From assembly GCA_958298945.1 (NCBI GenBank), contig OY282605.1, positions 114,448,267-114,512,266 on the forward strand: a stretch of 64,000 bases of DNA, read 5' to 3'. This DNA is from Atherix ibis. Its lineage: Eukaryota; Arthropoda; Insecta; Diptera; Athericidae. Of the stretch, positions 11,140 through 22,594 are shown piece after piece. A model generated the notes under the pieces. The model saw only the letters and a program-made list of their open reading frames with translations, had not been told where the DNA came from and ran no database searches. Each line of letters starts with the position of its first letter. The first letter of the stretch is position 1. The translations under genes and the position numbers were made by a program.

Positions 11140-13725
11140 AGATCTAATATGGTTGATACCTTAAATATGGACACATTTACCTAAAAATGTCCATAGTAAT
11201 TCTAGCTATAATTTGAGGTACTTCTACAGCGGATCCGTAATAATTTTCTAAAGTGGTAAATAACTGCAATTTGCTTGACTATAATTTTCAAACCCGATAA
11301 ATGCAGTTCAAATGCATCTTTTATTATTCCAAAAGCAATCGGATGGGCAAGGTGAGGAGCGATTAGGCTAAGATCTTCAGAAGTAAGAAGTGGGGAGTGA
11401 TTGCATAATGGTACTAAATGATCGGAATTTAAGCGAAGAAATTTATTGAAATTATAATTTTTCGCTTAGGCATATACGTATGTGTTGAGGTGATTGTGTC
11501 GGTTAGACATCAAAACCGCTGAAAATTGTTCACCGACTGCACATAACTTGCTGTTGATGGTGTTAATAATTATCAAATGTTAAAAGCACGAATGCACCGA
11601 CTACTTACCTTTACTATGATTAACTTTATTTGGAAAAGAAAAAATTGATTTAATAATTGGAAAAAAAGAAACCAAGAAAAATTTTCTTATATGGTATTTG
11701 AAATTGGTCTAAAATCTCTTTAAAAATGGTCTAAAGTCACAAAGGTGTGTGGAGTTGCCCTCTTTAAGGGTGATCGGTACTTGGATTTTATAAAAAAATA
11801 TATGCCTGGGATTGATAGAGTCCCAATTAATTTATTCTTCATTAATTTACAAGCAATTTGGTATAACTTCTTGGATTGGTTTTTTTTCTATTTTTTCCTC
11901 TCCACTTAGTCAAATTAACATTTTAATCTAAATCGAACCTTATAGTTAGTGATTTTAATGAATAAAAAATACTTTAACCAGCATTGAAAATGTGCATACT
12001 TCCGTCTAATAATAATTATCCGAACATTATTTATGCAACATTGTCGTCTACGTGGTCGTACAGCAACTTAAGATCAGTTGTTTTCTATGATTAGATTGCA
12101 ACCTGAAAGATGTTGGTTAATTGGCTGCATAGTCTGGCAATCACTCCCAGTTGGTGTATTTGCTGAAAATTTTTCAAGCTATTTGGACAATCTTTTTTAC
12201 TTCGTGGTCATATAATAAGTACGTATTTGAACAAAACAAAATCCATTCTGATGATGATTGTTGGTTTTTTTTTCCCGGAGGAATTCGGGTCAGTTTTGGT
12301 GTAATTGGAACAGTCGAAATTCAATTGGGTGGAGATTGGAATGCAGGCGGATTATTTTCCCTTGGTTTTCACTTTAATGAACTGAGTGGGATCGATGAAA
12401 GAGGAAAAAAGCCTTTACCTTTAGTTCGGGAATATGTGAAGAGCGAAATAATCGATTCGGGATGACTAATGTGTACACAATTGACCGTGTGTATTAGTGG
12501 TGAGTACGAAGCGCATCAAATCGAATTGAATTTTAATGGGACGCCGCGAGTGGGTCAGGCATGATTTGAAACAAATTACGAAGCAAAATTAATTCAATTA
12601 AATTAGTCAACATAATCAATTGTGCCGAAAGACTAACATAGGTGGTTCTGGTAAATAACAACAGCAGCCCGATCATACGGACACATATTGTGCCCATTAT
12701 CGTTGAGGCTATGCCGAATTGAAATACAGTGAAAATTTTTATTGGGTCCATAGATCAATTGGCCAGCTTGAGGTCATAACTTGGACAGGTAAACTGAGTA
12801 AGAGACTGCAACTAGCAGAAGTCAATAAGTAAAGGCCATCATCAGCAACTATCAGCAGGCGGTCAAAACGATCCTCATTTATTGGAAAATTTCATTGAAT
12901 TTGGGAGTCATTTCGGTATGGAAGTGGTTTTGATTTCACTTAAATTGTCTGCTGCTGATGAACTCAACTGATTTGTACAAATATTTGACCCTTCAGGGGG
13001 GTAGAAGATAGTATAAAAATCTAAGCGGGATGATATATATTTACTTATTCATTTTCGCAGAATTATTCTAGTTTGAGACTAAAAAATATTCTAAAAAGTA
13101 GAAGTTTTTTTTTTTTGCATTTCTGTTTCTTCTTTTTTACGGTTAGCGGAAATCTAAGTAAAAACTCGAAAGAAGTAAATTAATCCAATTATATTATAGA
13201 AAATATATTTTTAATAATACTTTTAGCTGAATATACAAAATAAATCACTGATAAAAGGAACATTTAATATTGCCAAATGGCCTTATAAACGTGGCGCGCT
13301 ATACATATCTACAAAATAAACATTTTAATCTTGGTAAGTCACATTAAGGGCATAAAAATGACTATTGATAATTTTTTTAAAGGATTCTTTAATAAGGATT
13401 AGATTCGACGGAAATCGGAAAGCTTAGTTGAACTTCAAAGTTTAAGTCCGTAAGTCCAAAGGGTCTTCAGTACTGTTTTGTAAATTATCAGTTTCTTATT
13501 TATCGGTAGTTTAGGACTATAAATCCTAAGTATACATTAGTTTGTTGCGGTATTATATACCAGTTAAGGAATAGTGGAATAGACGGTTTATGGCAGAGAA
13601 GAGGAAAGTTAGTATAAAGGTAACTGAGGAAAGAAAATCTTCCTTTGCGCTAAAATCAGCTATTGTGTAATCTATAAAATAATTTTGGCAGGTATTTAAT
13701 ATCTGATTAAGTAAAAGAATTTTTC
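11140..13725. other. Gene-free stretch, moderately AT-rich
   Basis: Unique-looking sequence with less extreme composition than elsewhere. An open frame of 104 codons at 12151-12465 and one of 72 codons (minus) at 12533-12751 show no recognisable motif. I see no transposon ends. It may be intron or intergenic DNA. Confidence 0.45.
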
Positions 13726-13729
13726 ATTA

Positions 13730-14480
13730 ACGTTGGAAGAGGTAACGGGTAGTGCTACTTTCAAAGGAAAGAGACAACCTGAAGACACTTTCGAGCTTAG
13801 AGGGGGAAATCCTCCAGAGTATTTTATGCATTACCGATTGAAGGACTACATCGAAGCAGAGAGACTTATCTGAAAATCAATATAGCTTTAGAAGGGAAAA
13901 CTCTATTTTTGATAATATTGATTTGTTCGTGAGCATTGCGCATAAGGTCATCTAGGGTAAAAGAGGAAGAAGGTGTACCAGAAATTACTACGCATTCGTA
14001 ATTCTTGACCTTGAAGCCTTTCTTCATGGGGTTATATTTTTGTAGCTCTAGGCTTAATGGGTATTCTAGAATACATCACAAAAATAATAGCTTATCACTT
14101 GAGATGTATAACTCTTCTGTACAGGTGAAACGACAGGAATAGGATATGCTGGATCATGAGGGAGGGGTATTCTTTGAGTAATAAGGATAAGTCAAATAGG
14201 ATCATGGGTGATTACTACAAGGTCCAATTTGGATACACTTTTTCGAGGTATTTATGTACGAGTAATGTCTTGGCTTGTTTTTAATCTACTTCTTAGGTTG
14301 ATGGAATTGCCAAGTTGCAACCTCAAAGTCGCAATAAGCTTAGAAGGTTTAGGTTTAGTAATAAAATTTGTATTTAAGGCAAGCAAAACGGAACCTATCG
14401 CATATAAAAATATTACTTCATTTATCACGATCTATTCCAGCAAGAGGATTTCTTCTGGAAGAACGACCAAATAATGATCA
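13730..14480 (+). pseudogene. Highly diverged LINE reverse transcriptase fragment
   Basis: Translation in shifting frames gives RLKDYIEAE, then LSENQYSFRRENSIFDNIDL, then YYAFVILDLEAF. These line up with the fingers and palm of R1-like RT (compare LSEFQFGFRKRRSTIDALEL and CLIVTLDIKNAF at 9.4 kb). A later frame (14208-14474) holds LLRLMELPSCNLKVA and ASKTEPIA, which look like worn remains of the YADD-to-thumb region. Stops and frameshifts are frequent. An old, dead copy. Confidence 0.6.
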
Positions 14481-14599
14481 AAACCAGAAAGGCCTGGCAA
14501 TGCCTAGAATTTACAAGGTTCGTTACTGAAGATCATTGAGTGAGTGTACTAATCAAGTACGCTTTAAACAAAACTGATACCATGGGGATCAGGTCCCCC

Positions 14600-14870
14600 C
14601 GATGTTGAACCACACTATGCCTGCTCAGAGAAGTGAGGTGGCTTTCACTGAGGCGTGGTAATAGCGGTTAATACCTACATCGCGGGTACAGTCTTAGGCC
14701 TTATGGTTAGAGATACCTGGTATCCCAGGTTCAATTACTGCAGATTATCGTAGAGGTTTAGATATGCTTTGCTATCAACAATTATGGTAATTAGCTTATA
14801 ATTCGTAACTGACCATTAACCGTCAACAACTACTGTACCTGGTGCAGGGGCAGAACCAGATGGAAGCACA
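14600..14870 (+). repeat. LINE 3' UTR-like repeat, copy 1
   Basis: Shares ordered blocks with 16580-16830: TTAATACCTACATCGCGGGT against TTTAATACCCATGTTGCGGG, then GTAGAGGTTTAGATATGCTT against GTAGAGGTTTAGGTAGTGCT, then a TAACTGACCATTAACCGTCA-type block. It follows an RT fragment here and a LINE C-terminus in the other copy, so it is probably the 3' UTR of one LINE family. Confidence 0.5.
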
Positions 14871-14889
14871 AGAGATGTGAGATGAAAAC

Positions 14890-14936
14890 GAGGTGTTATC
14901 ACGATTTTAGAATTGACAAAATCGTGATAACACCTC
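14890..14936. repeat. Perfect 19-bp hairpin next to a dispersed repeat
   Basis: Arms 14890-14908 and 14918-14936 are exactly complementary (GAGGTGTTATCACGATTTT), with a 9-nt loop. The right arm ends directly at the diverged copy of the 9.7-kb insertion sequence (14937-14999). Confidence 0.8.
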
Positions 14937-15204
14937 ATGCAAACTGAGGTCACTTGCTATAGAAGGCTTGAAGTGCAGGAGTGGAAGACGAGAGGGGAAT
15001 CCGACTAGCTTTAGGCTTTTTGTTTTTTTTAGTAAGGTGCAAATTATCGAAAGACAAAAGTGTGGGACTTGAACCCACTAAAACCACCTTACTTGGGCAC
15101 ATATTATATCTTTGTCATTCCAGGGACCCGCCGTCAGACATTATTTCGTGGGGCAGGGATTGATCAACATTGCTACTCTGATAAATTATTACTATAGCTT
15201 TCTT

Positions 15205-16035
15205 TCAAGCACCTCCAGGCGTAGTTTTTTTTAGTCCGGTTGTCGCGAGGACTTTGACAACCTTCTAGACCATCCCCGAGTTCAACATCAGGGCTACTAC
15301 ATTCTCCGGTGTCAGAGGTCCGCCAACGTACTACTGAGTCTCTTCTCTTTCCACATTGAATCGGGCACAGTAAAAGAACTCGTGCTCCGCCATCTCCACT
15401 ATCCTGTCACTAGTAGGGCACATTGGACTAGAATCCAATTTAAAGCGGAATCGGTAAGCCCAAAAACATCCATGTCCCGTTTAAAATTGTGATAAATAGT
15501 AACCAACATCTTCATGTCGTCAATCTATCCACGGATCTACCGCCGAGTTAAGACGGTGGGTCCATCTGCCATTGGTGGCATCATCCCAACGATTTTGCCA
15601 CCTACTCTTGGACTTTTTTTTTTCCTCCGTACGTGCCACGGATCGCGACACAGTCTCACACCGATCTCTCCGGCAGTACAACCTCTGCTGCTCATCTGCC
15701 AGTATTTCAATAGGTGTCAATCCGGTCACAATTCAAATGGCCTCGTAAGATACTGTTCAGAATGCGCAGGTCATCCTCAATGTGCTCCTACGGTAGCCTG
15801 ACATAACTCCAAGTATGTAGGTTGCTCTAATCAACCCATCCGCGCTTATTCGCGCAGTATACAGCAGGATTGACCCGACTACAGTCGCCAAAAGGGTTCT
15901 CCTGCTCTGCCTGAGTCCTCTAAGATTTGGCATTAGGCGCGCAAGTGCCATCATTGTTCCAGGAGCCTTCTCACCAGAAAGAGGGCTATAGAAGGGTGTG
16001 CTGAGGCAACCTTTCGTATGGAGAAAGTCGATCTA
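15205..16035 (-). pseudogene. R1-like LINE C-terminal region, minus strand
   Basis: On the minus strand the frame 15757-15954 reads MMALARLMPNLRGLRQSRRT and continues. The frame 15520-15729 reads LTPIEILADEQQRLYCRRDR, then RWQNRWDDATNGRWTHRL and VDPWID. This arrangement is the standard region after the RT thumb in R1-like elements. Downstream on the same strand (about 15500-15360) are DYYL-type and CPTSD-like remnants of the terminal Cys/His motif. Frameshifts separate the blocks. It is oriented opposite to the R1-like copies at 9.3 and 13.7 kb, so it is a separate insertion. Confidence 0.7.
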
Positions 16036-16189
16036 ACAGTTTTATTGCATAAAGTAATCTAAGCTGAAACTGGGTACAACCATATCTCGATCTAGGCACC
16101 TGGACTAGTGAAGTCCACAAAAAGTACAGGTATCCTATGAGCTGATTGGGTGTATTTCAATCCTGATGGTCATAGGCGGCCAATGGTAT

Positions 16190-16450
16190 TGTATCTTACT
16201 ATATTGTGGGGCGGGGGAGGAGAGAGTCAAGCATCTTCTCATTGTGTGTGGCCTGTACGGGGTGCGTGACTAAGGTGCATGTGAAATCGTGGTGAATGAT
16301 GAGCGTGTGGATGTGAGTGGTGTGTTGGGTGTAAGAGAGAGGTATGAATGCATTGACGGATTTGCCGTGGCACTATTTGAGAGGAGAGCGAGAATGGTGC
16401 GTGAATGAGTGTGTGCAGGGTGGCTACAACCGGGTGAAAGACCAAGGTCG
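16190..16450 (+). pseudogene. LINE ORF2 C-terminus
   Basis: The plus-strand translation gives ERVKHLLIVCGLYGVRD, a stop, then VSGVLGVRERYECIDGFAVA and LFERRARMVRE. The pattern HLL..C..Y followed by a short helical tail is typical of the last ~60 residues of non-LTR ORF2 proteins after the zinc knuckle. It is followed by a GC-richer 3' UTR and the repeat at 16580-16830. One in-frame stop is visible. The assignment is by pattern only. Confidence 0.5.
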
Positions 16451-16579
16451 AGTCCGGTTGAACTTTCGGGTCTTGGCGAACCCGCATACCTGCGTTGGCT
16501 TAGCGGTGCCTACAAAATTCCTGACCGTAGCTCAATGAGCAGAGTAGAAGCCAAAGTACTCTTAAAACAACAATTGGCA

Positions 16580-16840
16580 GCACGGGAAAACACACTGTGC
16601 CCGATTTAGGTGAGGCGCCATTTGGCAGCAATGTGATGGCTGTATTTAATACCCATGTTGCGGGTAGGATCTCAGGATCGCTGGATGGAAATACTAGTAA
16701 ATATCTCGGGCACTGTCACTGCTAATGACAGTAGAGGTTTAGGTAGTGCTCGCCACCAGCAGGTGGAGTAGTCGGCTTGTAACTGATTACTAACTGTTAA
16801 CTGCCAGTAATGGTGGTGCGTTGATTGAGCGTAACTCAAT
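16580..16840 (+). repeat. LINE 3' UTR-like repeat, copy 2
   Basis: Homologous to 14600-14870 in three ordered blocks. Less AT-rich than the surroundings. It directly follows the ORF2 C-terminus, which supports a 3' UTR identity. Confidence 0.5.
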
Positions 16841-18560
16841 CCCTATTGTCGTAGCCGACTCGTGGTTTTAAGTTTTTGACAACTAGGTCACTTTAAATAA
16901 TAATATATAACTTATTATATGTATGCACTATAGAGTCGCGTCGTTAATGGACGAGATTGGAACTTCCGCTAAAGTACTAACCACAGTATTGCCAGATCTC
17001 TCTTAGTCCACACCTTGAATGAAAGACTTCTGACAGTCTCATTACTTTTCTGTCACGTCTCATACCAATAACTATACAGGAAAGAGGAACTTTTTATAAT
17101 AAAATAGAAACAACGCAGTATCGTTCAATGACTTATCTCTTAATTATTGTCTATGTTTGCGATGAAATCACAATGGAATATTCGTGAAACCAAAATTTCC
17201 ATTTATTAATAAAATGCCCATCCCTGTCTATTGAATCGATTATCATAAAAACGGTAAAAACACTGACTTAGATGAGTGGATGAGATTCTTTTCAAATGAA
17301 TTTTCCGAACGATTGTACTACACACTTGAGCACTTGGTCCGATGAACATTACCCTTCCCGCCCAAGGGAGCTGTAGAGCCAATCCCAGTTTTTTCCCGAC
17401 AAAGAAAAATCATATTTTCCATCTTCTAAGCAAATCTTTTTTATCAGCAGTAAAATTTTAACGTTTAAAGATTTTCTACATGAAAAAGGCATAAAAATTT
17501 AAGGCGGCCCTCTCTAATATCTACACCCTTAAGCGGTTTAGCGCAGAATTCGTCCCCTTTTATTCTTATTATTATATAGAAAATAAAAATTTATATCCAG
17601 AAAAATGTTTTTAATAAGAATTAGTTTATCATAAATAATAATGGCAGCAAATTGATTCAAAAACAAATTATCCAATAACCAGTTGAGTGTCAGTTGATGT
17701 GTAACGTTGAATATTTCACATTCAATTCGAAAAATTTCTTGCCATAATCGGAAAGTATTCCATACCATCTATCACCATAGTTTTTATTAGAAATTTTTAA
17801 TATTTCAAAATAATTTCCATGGTAAAACTTGTTACCAATTGATCTTGTAGGAATTTTTCGTAAATAAAATTTTTCTATGATCGTTCATAATTCAATTGTC
17901 GCAACATAAAAAATTTTGCTCTGCGTAGACGACGAAACCATAAACACCTACTTAAGTTTATGCAGTTTATATACTCGTACTCATTCAAATGATTCATAAA
18001 CATTATTTTAAGTGAACGATAAATATAACTTCGACAATGGTCTTATTGTCAATAAAATCAATTTGATTGATTTGGCGAAGATGATACTTACGAGTACATT
18101 TAATGATTCATCATTGATTATGCTTTTTATAAGAAGACAGAATCGCGAGCCAAAAGTGCCCTTGATATAAATTTTCTTCGATTTATGTGAGTCATCATTA
18201 TTTTTATAAAAGCAAATAATATGTTTTTTTTTTGCTACAATTTATTTCCGTAGTTATTAAATACTATTAATACTATTGATTTTTTGGTATATATTTTCAT
18301 ATTTCCATGAACCCGAAAAAAAATATTGTAATTGATATGCAATAAGGATAAAAATGCTGAATCAAAGATTAAAATTCATTTCCATTTTGAATATTCTATT
18401 TATGATTTTTTTATATTATAAATTTAATGCTGTAATTAAAACTATGAAAAAGTATTTTTAGAAAAATTATAAAAGAGAATAATCATTAAATAATATTAAG
18501 AATGCATTTTCTTTAAGTTGTAACTGAATTAAAAATTTGAATAAAAATATCAAATAATCC
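16841..18560. other. Gene-free stretch
   Basis: AT-rich, with no recognisable coding region. A short segment near 17030-17070 (CAGTCTCATTACTTTTCTGT) has a near match at 40245-40285, indicating an unrecognised dispersed repeat. The frame 17538-17768 (minus) has no motif. Confidence 0.45.
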
Positions 18561-18637
18561 CTGCAGGTCTGTTCATGAATTATTTTTTAAAAACGCGAAT
18601 TTTGTGTTCTTTTCAAAAATTATTTATTTATTCATGA

Positions 18638-19646
18638 ATATATATTTTGTCCCCTTCAAAGTTATCCCCGCCAGATACTATACACTTAAGCCAACGTTTT
18701 TTCCAATCCTCGAAGCACTTCAAAAAATCATTTTTTGTGATCTTGTTCAGCTCCTCCGTCGATGCCGTCTTTATCCTCAATCGTAGTGTGGCGTCGTACT
18801 TTCATGGGGCTCATCAGTTTCGGGAACAAGAAAAAGTCACAGGGGGCCAGATCTGGGGAATACGGTGGCTGCGGCATTATTAGTGTGTTGTTTTTGGCCA
18901 AAAATTTGCGCACAAGCAACGATGCGTGAGCAGGACGTTGTCATGGTGCAAAAGCCAATTTTTGTTCTTCCACAAATCTAGGCGTTGCTAGCGGATTGAT
19001 TAGCGCAACTTACACATAACTTGCAGGTAATATTCCTTATTGACCGTTCTACCCTGTTGCAAGAACTTATGATGCATCAAGCCCCTGCAATCGAAGAAAA
19101 CTTTAAGCAAAACCTTCACATTCGACCGAACTAGGCGCACTTTTTTCGAGCTTGGCTCGAGCGGCAGCTTCCATTGGGATGATTGAGCTTTGGTTTCCAC
19201 ATCATAACCATAAACCCATGATTCGTCACCAGATATGACCCTCTGGAGCAAATTTGGGTCTTCGCGCACAGAGTCCAACAGCTCCTTAGCTATGTTAATG
19301 CGATGCTGTTTTTGGTCGAAATTGATCAATTTTGGTACTAATTCCGCAGCGACCCTTCTCACGACCAAATCATTGGTAAAAATCGAATGACACGAACCAA
19401 TCAATATATTTAAGTCCTCAGCAACTTCTCTAACGGTAATTCGACGTCTGTTTTTGACGTGCTCGGGCGTCCAGCACGCTTTTCGGCATTCACATCTTCT
19501 CGGCCCTCTGAAAACATTTTGTACCACCGATAAACGTTGCTTCGATCCAAGGTAGCTTCACCATATGCCACAATCAACATTCGGAATGCGTCCGCGCAAT
19601 TAATTTTGTTTTTCACACAAAATTTGATACAAATTCTTTGATACAT
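18638..19646 (-). pseudogene. mariner transposase, nearly full length, frameshifted
   Basis: Starts MYQRICIKFCVKNKI at 19646 and ends at a TAA at 18638-18640. The N-terminal frame (19410-19646) has the NVYRWYKMFSEGRED block. The middle frame (19000-19527) has the second helix-turn-helix (TVREVAEDLNILIGSCHSIF) and the first catalytic Asp (ISGDESWVYGYD). HHDN with the second Asp survives near 18945 but is followed by a 1-base deletion. The third Asp is in SPDLAPCDFFLF (18728-18919). All three catalytic Asp codons exist, spread over three frames. Confidence 0.8.
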
Positions 19647-19691
19647 TTTTTGGAACGGTCAAAAATCGAAGACGAGCCAAAACACGTGCAA

Positions 19692-19776
19692 GCAAAGCAG
19701 CTGTCAAAAATTCATGCAAAGCAGCTGTCAAAAATTCATGCAAAGCAGCTGTCAAAAATTCATGCAAAGCAGCTGT
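19692..19776. repeat. 24-bp tandem repeat, about 3.5 copies
   Basis: Units begin at 19692, 19716, 19740 and 19764 and are essentially identical (GCAAAGCAGCTGTCAAAAAT plus TCAT). The unit comes from the mariner 5' UTR (compare 7670-7690). The array forms the junction between two different mariner families. Confidence 0.9.
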
Positions 19777-20825
19777 GAGTACATATTGTCAGCAATTTCG
19801 TATAACAGCATACATTTTTCCTTTGGTAATCATGTCTAGTTTTGTGCCAGAAAAAGAGCATATACGGGAAGCTCTACTTTTCTGCTTCAAATTGAAGAAA
19901 TCGGCTGCCGAATCGCATCTAATGCTTATGGTAGCCTAGGGTGACAATGATTTATCGGAAACAAGGTGCCGAGATTGGTTTCGTCGGTTCAAAGACGGCT
20001 ATTTTGACTTGTGGGACAAGAAGCGTGGAAATCGGCCTAAGAAGGTTGAGGACCATTAATTGCAGGCTCTTTTGGACGAACACGATACCCAATCGCAAAA
20101 AATGATTGCGGAGCAATTGGGTATTACTCAACCAGCTATTTCCATGCGTCTGCGTGCCATGGGGAAGATTGAAAAGATCTTGAATTGAACGATAGGCAGA
20201 TGGAACGTCGCCAAAACACATGCGAAATCTTGATCGCCAGACAAAAAAGAAAGTCGTTCCTGCATCGGATTATGACAGGCGATGAAAAGTGGATATATTT
20301 TGAGAATCCTAAACGCAAAAAATGGTGGGCTGATCGCGGCCAACCATCAACATCTTCCCCAAACCAAATCGCTTGGAAGACGATGCTGTGCGTTTGGTGG
20401 GATTAGCAGGGTATCGTCTACTATGAGATTTTGAAACCCGGTCAAACTGTCAATCCCACCAAACGATACCACCAACAACTGATCAAATTGCACCATGCTC
20501 TGCGTGAAAAAAGGACGGATTATCAACAAAGACACGACAAGCTGATTTTCCTATACGACAACGAACCATCGCACACGTCAAAAATGGTCAGAAACTACTT
20601 AGAGACACTCAACTAGGAGGTGCTACCTACCTAATCCTTCTGACTACCACCTGTTTCGTCGATGGGTCACGCGCTCGCTGAGCATCTCTTCGATTCTTAC
20701 GAAGACGTCCGAAAATGGCTTCATGAGTGGTTTGCCTCGAAAGAGAAGAATTTTATTTGGCGTGGTATCCACAAATTGCCCGAGAGATGGGAAAAATGTG
20801 TAGCTAGCGAGGGCAACTACTACTC
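19777..20825 (+). pseudogene. mauritiana-type mariner, both ends lost
   Basis: Homologous to the better copy at 60.9-62.2 kb. An ATG at 19832 opens MSSFVPEKEHIREALLFCF, but stops follow (the codon after MLMVA is TAG, and the one after VEDH is TAA). The catalytic blocks MTGDEKWIYFENP and FLYDNEPSHTSK are intact. The third block is damaged: only PSDYHL-like sequence remains after a deletion near 20620. The C-terminal RWEKCVASEG ends near 20815, where similarity stops, so the 3' UTR and TIR are missing. The 5' TIR is also missing. Confidence 0.8.
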
Positions 20826-20829
20826 AGTT

Positions 20830-22590
20830 CACTTTATCTGAAATATTATAGTTTCAGATTTAGATATAAAAATATTTAATAGTTTTCGATTAAATATATT
20901 CTTCTTTTTTTAAATAAATTTATTACCACAGTAAATTATTAAAACCTTTTATTTATTATTACAGTTTTAGATACATTTGAAAAATTACAAGATTATTATT
21001 ATTTATCAAAGTTCCTTAAGAGGAAAAAAAACTACCTTTCGCATTAGTAAACATTGTACCAAAAATCTGAACGACTAGATTCATTTTCAAATTCAAAAAA
21101 TAAAAACTAAAATAAACTAAATTTCTTATACGAAGCGAAAACAAAATTCGCACGATCTTTTTGATATTATTTACCATATATTATGCATACAAGAGTGTTA
21201 GTAAAAATATAAAAATTTTCGATGGGATTAAAAGTTTTAAGCCAAGAATTTTGACATGCAAATATGATTGATGAATGGACATGCTGAGCTGAATGTATTG
21301 AAAATTTCAAATTTGGCATTAGGAAGCCAATAGCTGTGCATATATTTACACTTTTAGGTCATTTTCTTTTCAAATCCGACGAGTATGAATGAAGTTGATC
21401 TGGAAAAAAAAGATGATCCATTGCGGACACAATAAACAAACACTGAATCTAAACATGACTTATTCAAGTTTTAGGTGTTCGAATGGTATTAATCATTCGA
21501 AATGAAGAAAAATAAAAAAGAGGACGAGGAAAAAGATAAATTTACCACCTGAGAAACTGCGTAAGGTGCTGGTACTCTAATATTAAATGTGGACGGAATT
21601 CAATTTCTCATCGCATTGATAATCCTACAAATTAATTTCTGGAATTTTAATGATCTACACACTCCTATCCTGAGTAGGTCAGTCTAAATAATTTTCAAAT
21701 TGTTCACTGCTTTCATGGGTATTTAGAATTTTGGTTCTCCTTCATGTTAGGTACATGCAATCATGTTGAAAATGATCTTATTGGGAAAAAAGTCAGAAGC
21801 CCGAAATATTTCGGGCTTTCTTAGTACTGAATTTTGTAATAATTTTGAAAATATATTTTTTTTAAATTTACTTATTTACCAAAATAAAATATATTTTATA
21901 AAATTGCTATAAAATTTATCAGCTAGTAAGGAAACCGGAGAAATTTTTGTTTATTAAAAACCAGCGAAAAGCGACTATCACAAATGAAGATTGGACCAAA
22001 CGCATCAGTAGTCATATACTCTTTAGAGATTTTTTATTTCTCTCTCAGAAGTGTTGCTTCTTCCATTGTTGCAGCCTTAAAAATTAAAAAAATTTCACAA
22101 TCTTCTGTTGATTTCAAAGCCACCTTCAACGTTTTTATATTATTTAAAAAATCTGCACTGTGCCATTTGATCCTATTTTTACTTAAATCGTTTAATAGCA
22201 TATTGAGCAGTAGAACGTGAATAATTTTAATATTTAAAAAAAAATTGCTACGACGGCAGTATGATATGTCAGTGATAAATAAGGCACAGCATTAATTTAT
22301 TCAACACAAATTAATTTATTTGACAAAATAATTCCTTTTTAGTGCGAAAAAATGACGGGGAGCGAAATATGTTAAATATGATGGGTTTAAAAATATGAAA
22401 AAACTTACATTGAGTAAAATTTCCTGAATATAGTGGATGGAAAAGCAATACATAAAGTAATTCCAATAATTTTGCTCTTTTTTTTGCCAAATGCGGTCGT
22501 TTGCCTTGATATTATTATTCAGTAAAGTGTTTTTAGTAATACGTTGCAGTAAAAATTCTTTCAGTAATAATTCTGCAGTTTTCAATCAAT
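20830..22590. other. AT-rich stretch, no gene seen
   Basis: Short A/T-driven frames only (for example 21984-22220 and 22316-22585 minus). No motifs. The right edge grades into the tandem array. Confidence 0.5.
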
Positions 22591-22594
22591 ATAA

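Larger units (their letters stand above)
18564..19776 (-). mobile_element. mariner, family 'CGAGGTCTG', 5' end replaced by tandem repeat
   Basis: The left end at 18564 keeps CAGGTCTGTTCA, a mutated TIR. The transposase runs on the minus strand to its ATG at 19646. The 5' UTR then dissolves into a 24-bp tandem repeat (19692-19776) and the other TIR is missing. The sequence passes straight into a truncated mauritiana-type mariner. This copy cannot move on its own. Confidence 0.8.

Noticed and set aside
12151..12465. 104-codon open frame with a Gly-rich middle
   Set aside because: No family recognised, and no splice sites or conservation to support it.
15060..15105. GGTTCAAGTCCCAC on the minus strand
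   Set aside because: A lone B-box match without a tRNA fold, in a patchwork of LINE fragments.
16239..16487. 82-codon His/Ser-rich frame on the minus strand
   Set aside because: Antisense shadow of the LINE C-terminus on the plus strand.
16600..16800. Ribosomal or other structured RNA suggested by GC-balanced sequence
   Set aside because: The sequence is repeated, diverged, at 14.6 kb next to LINE fragments; LINE 3' UTR is the simpler reading.
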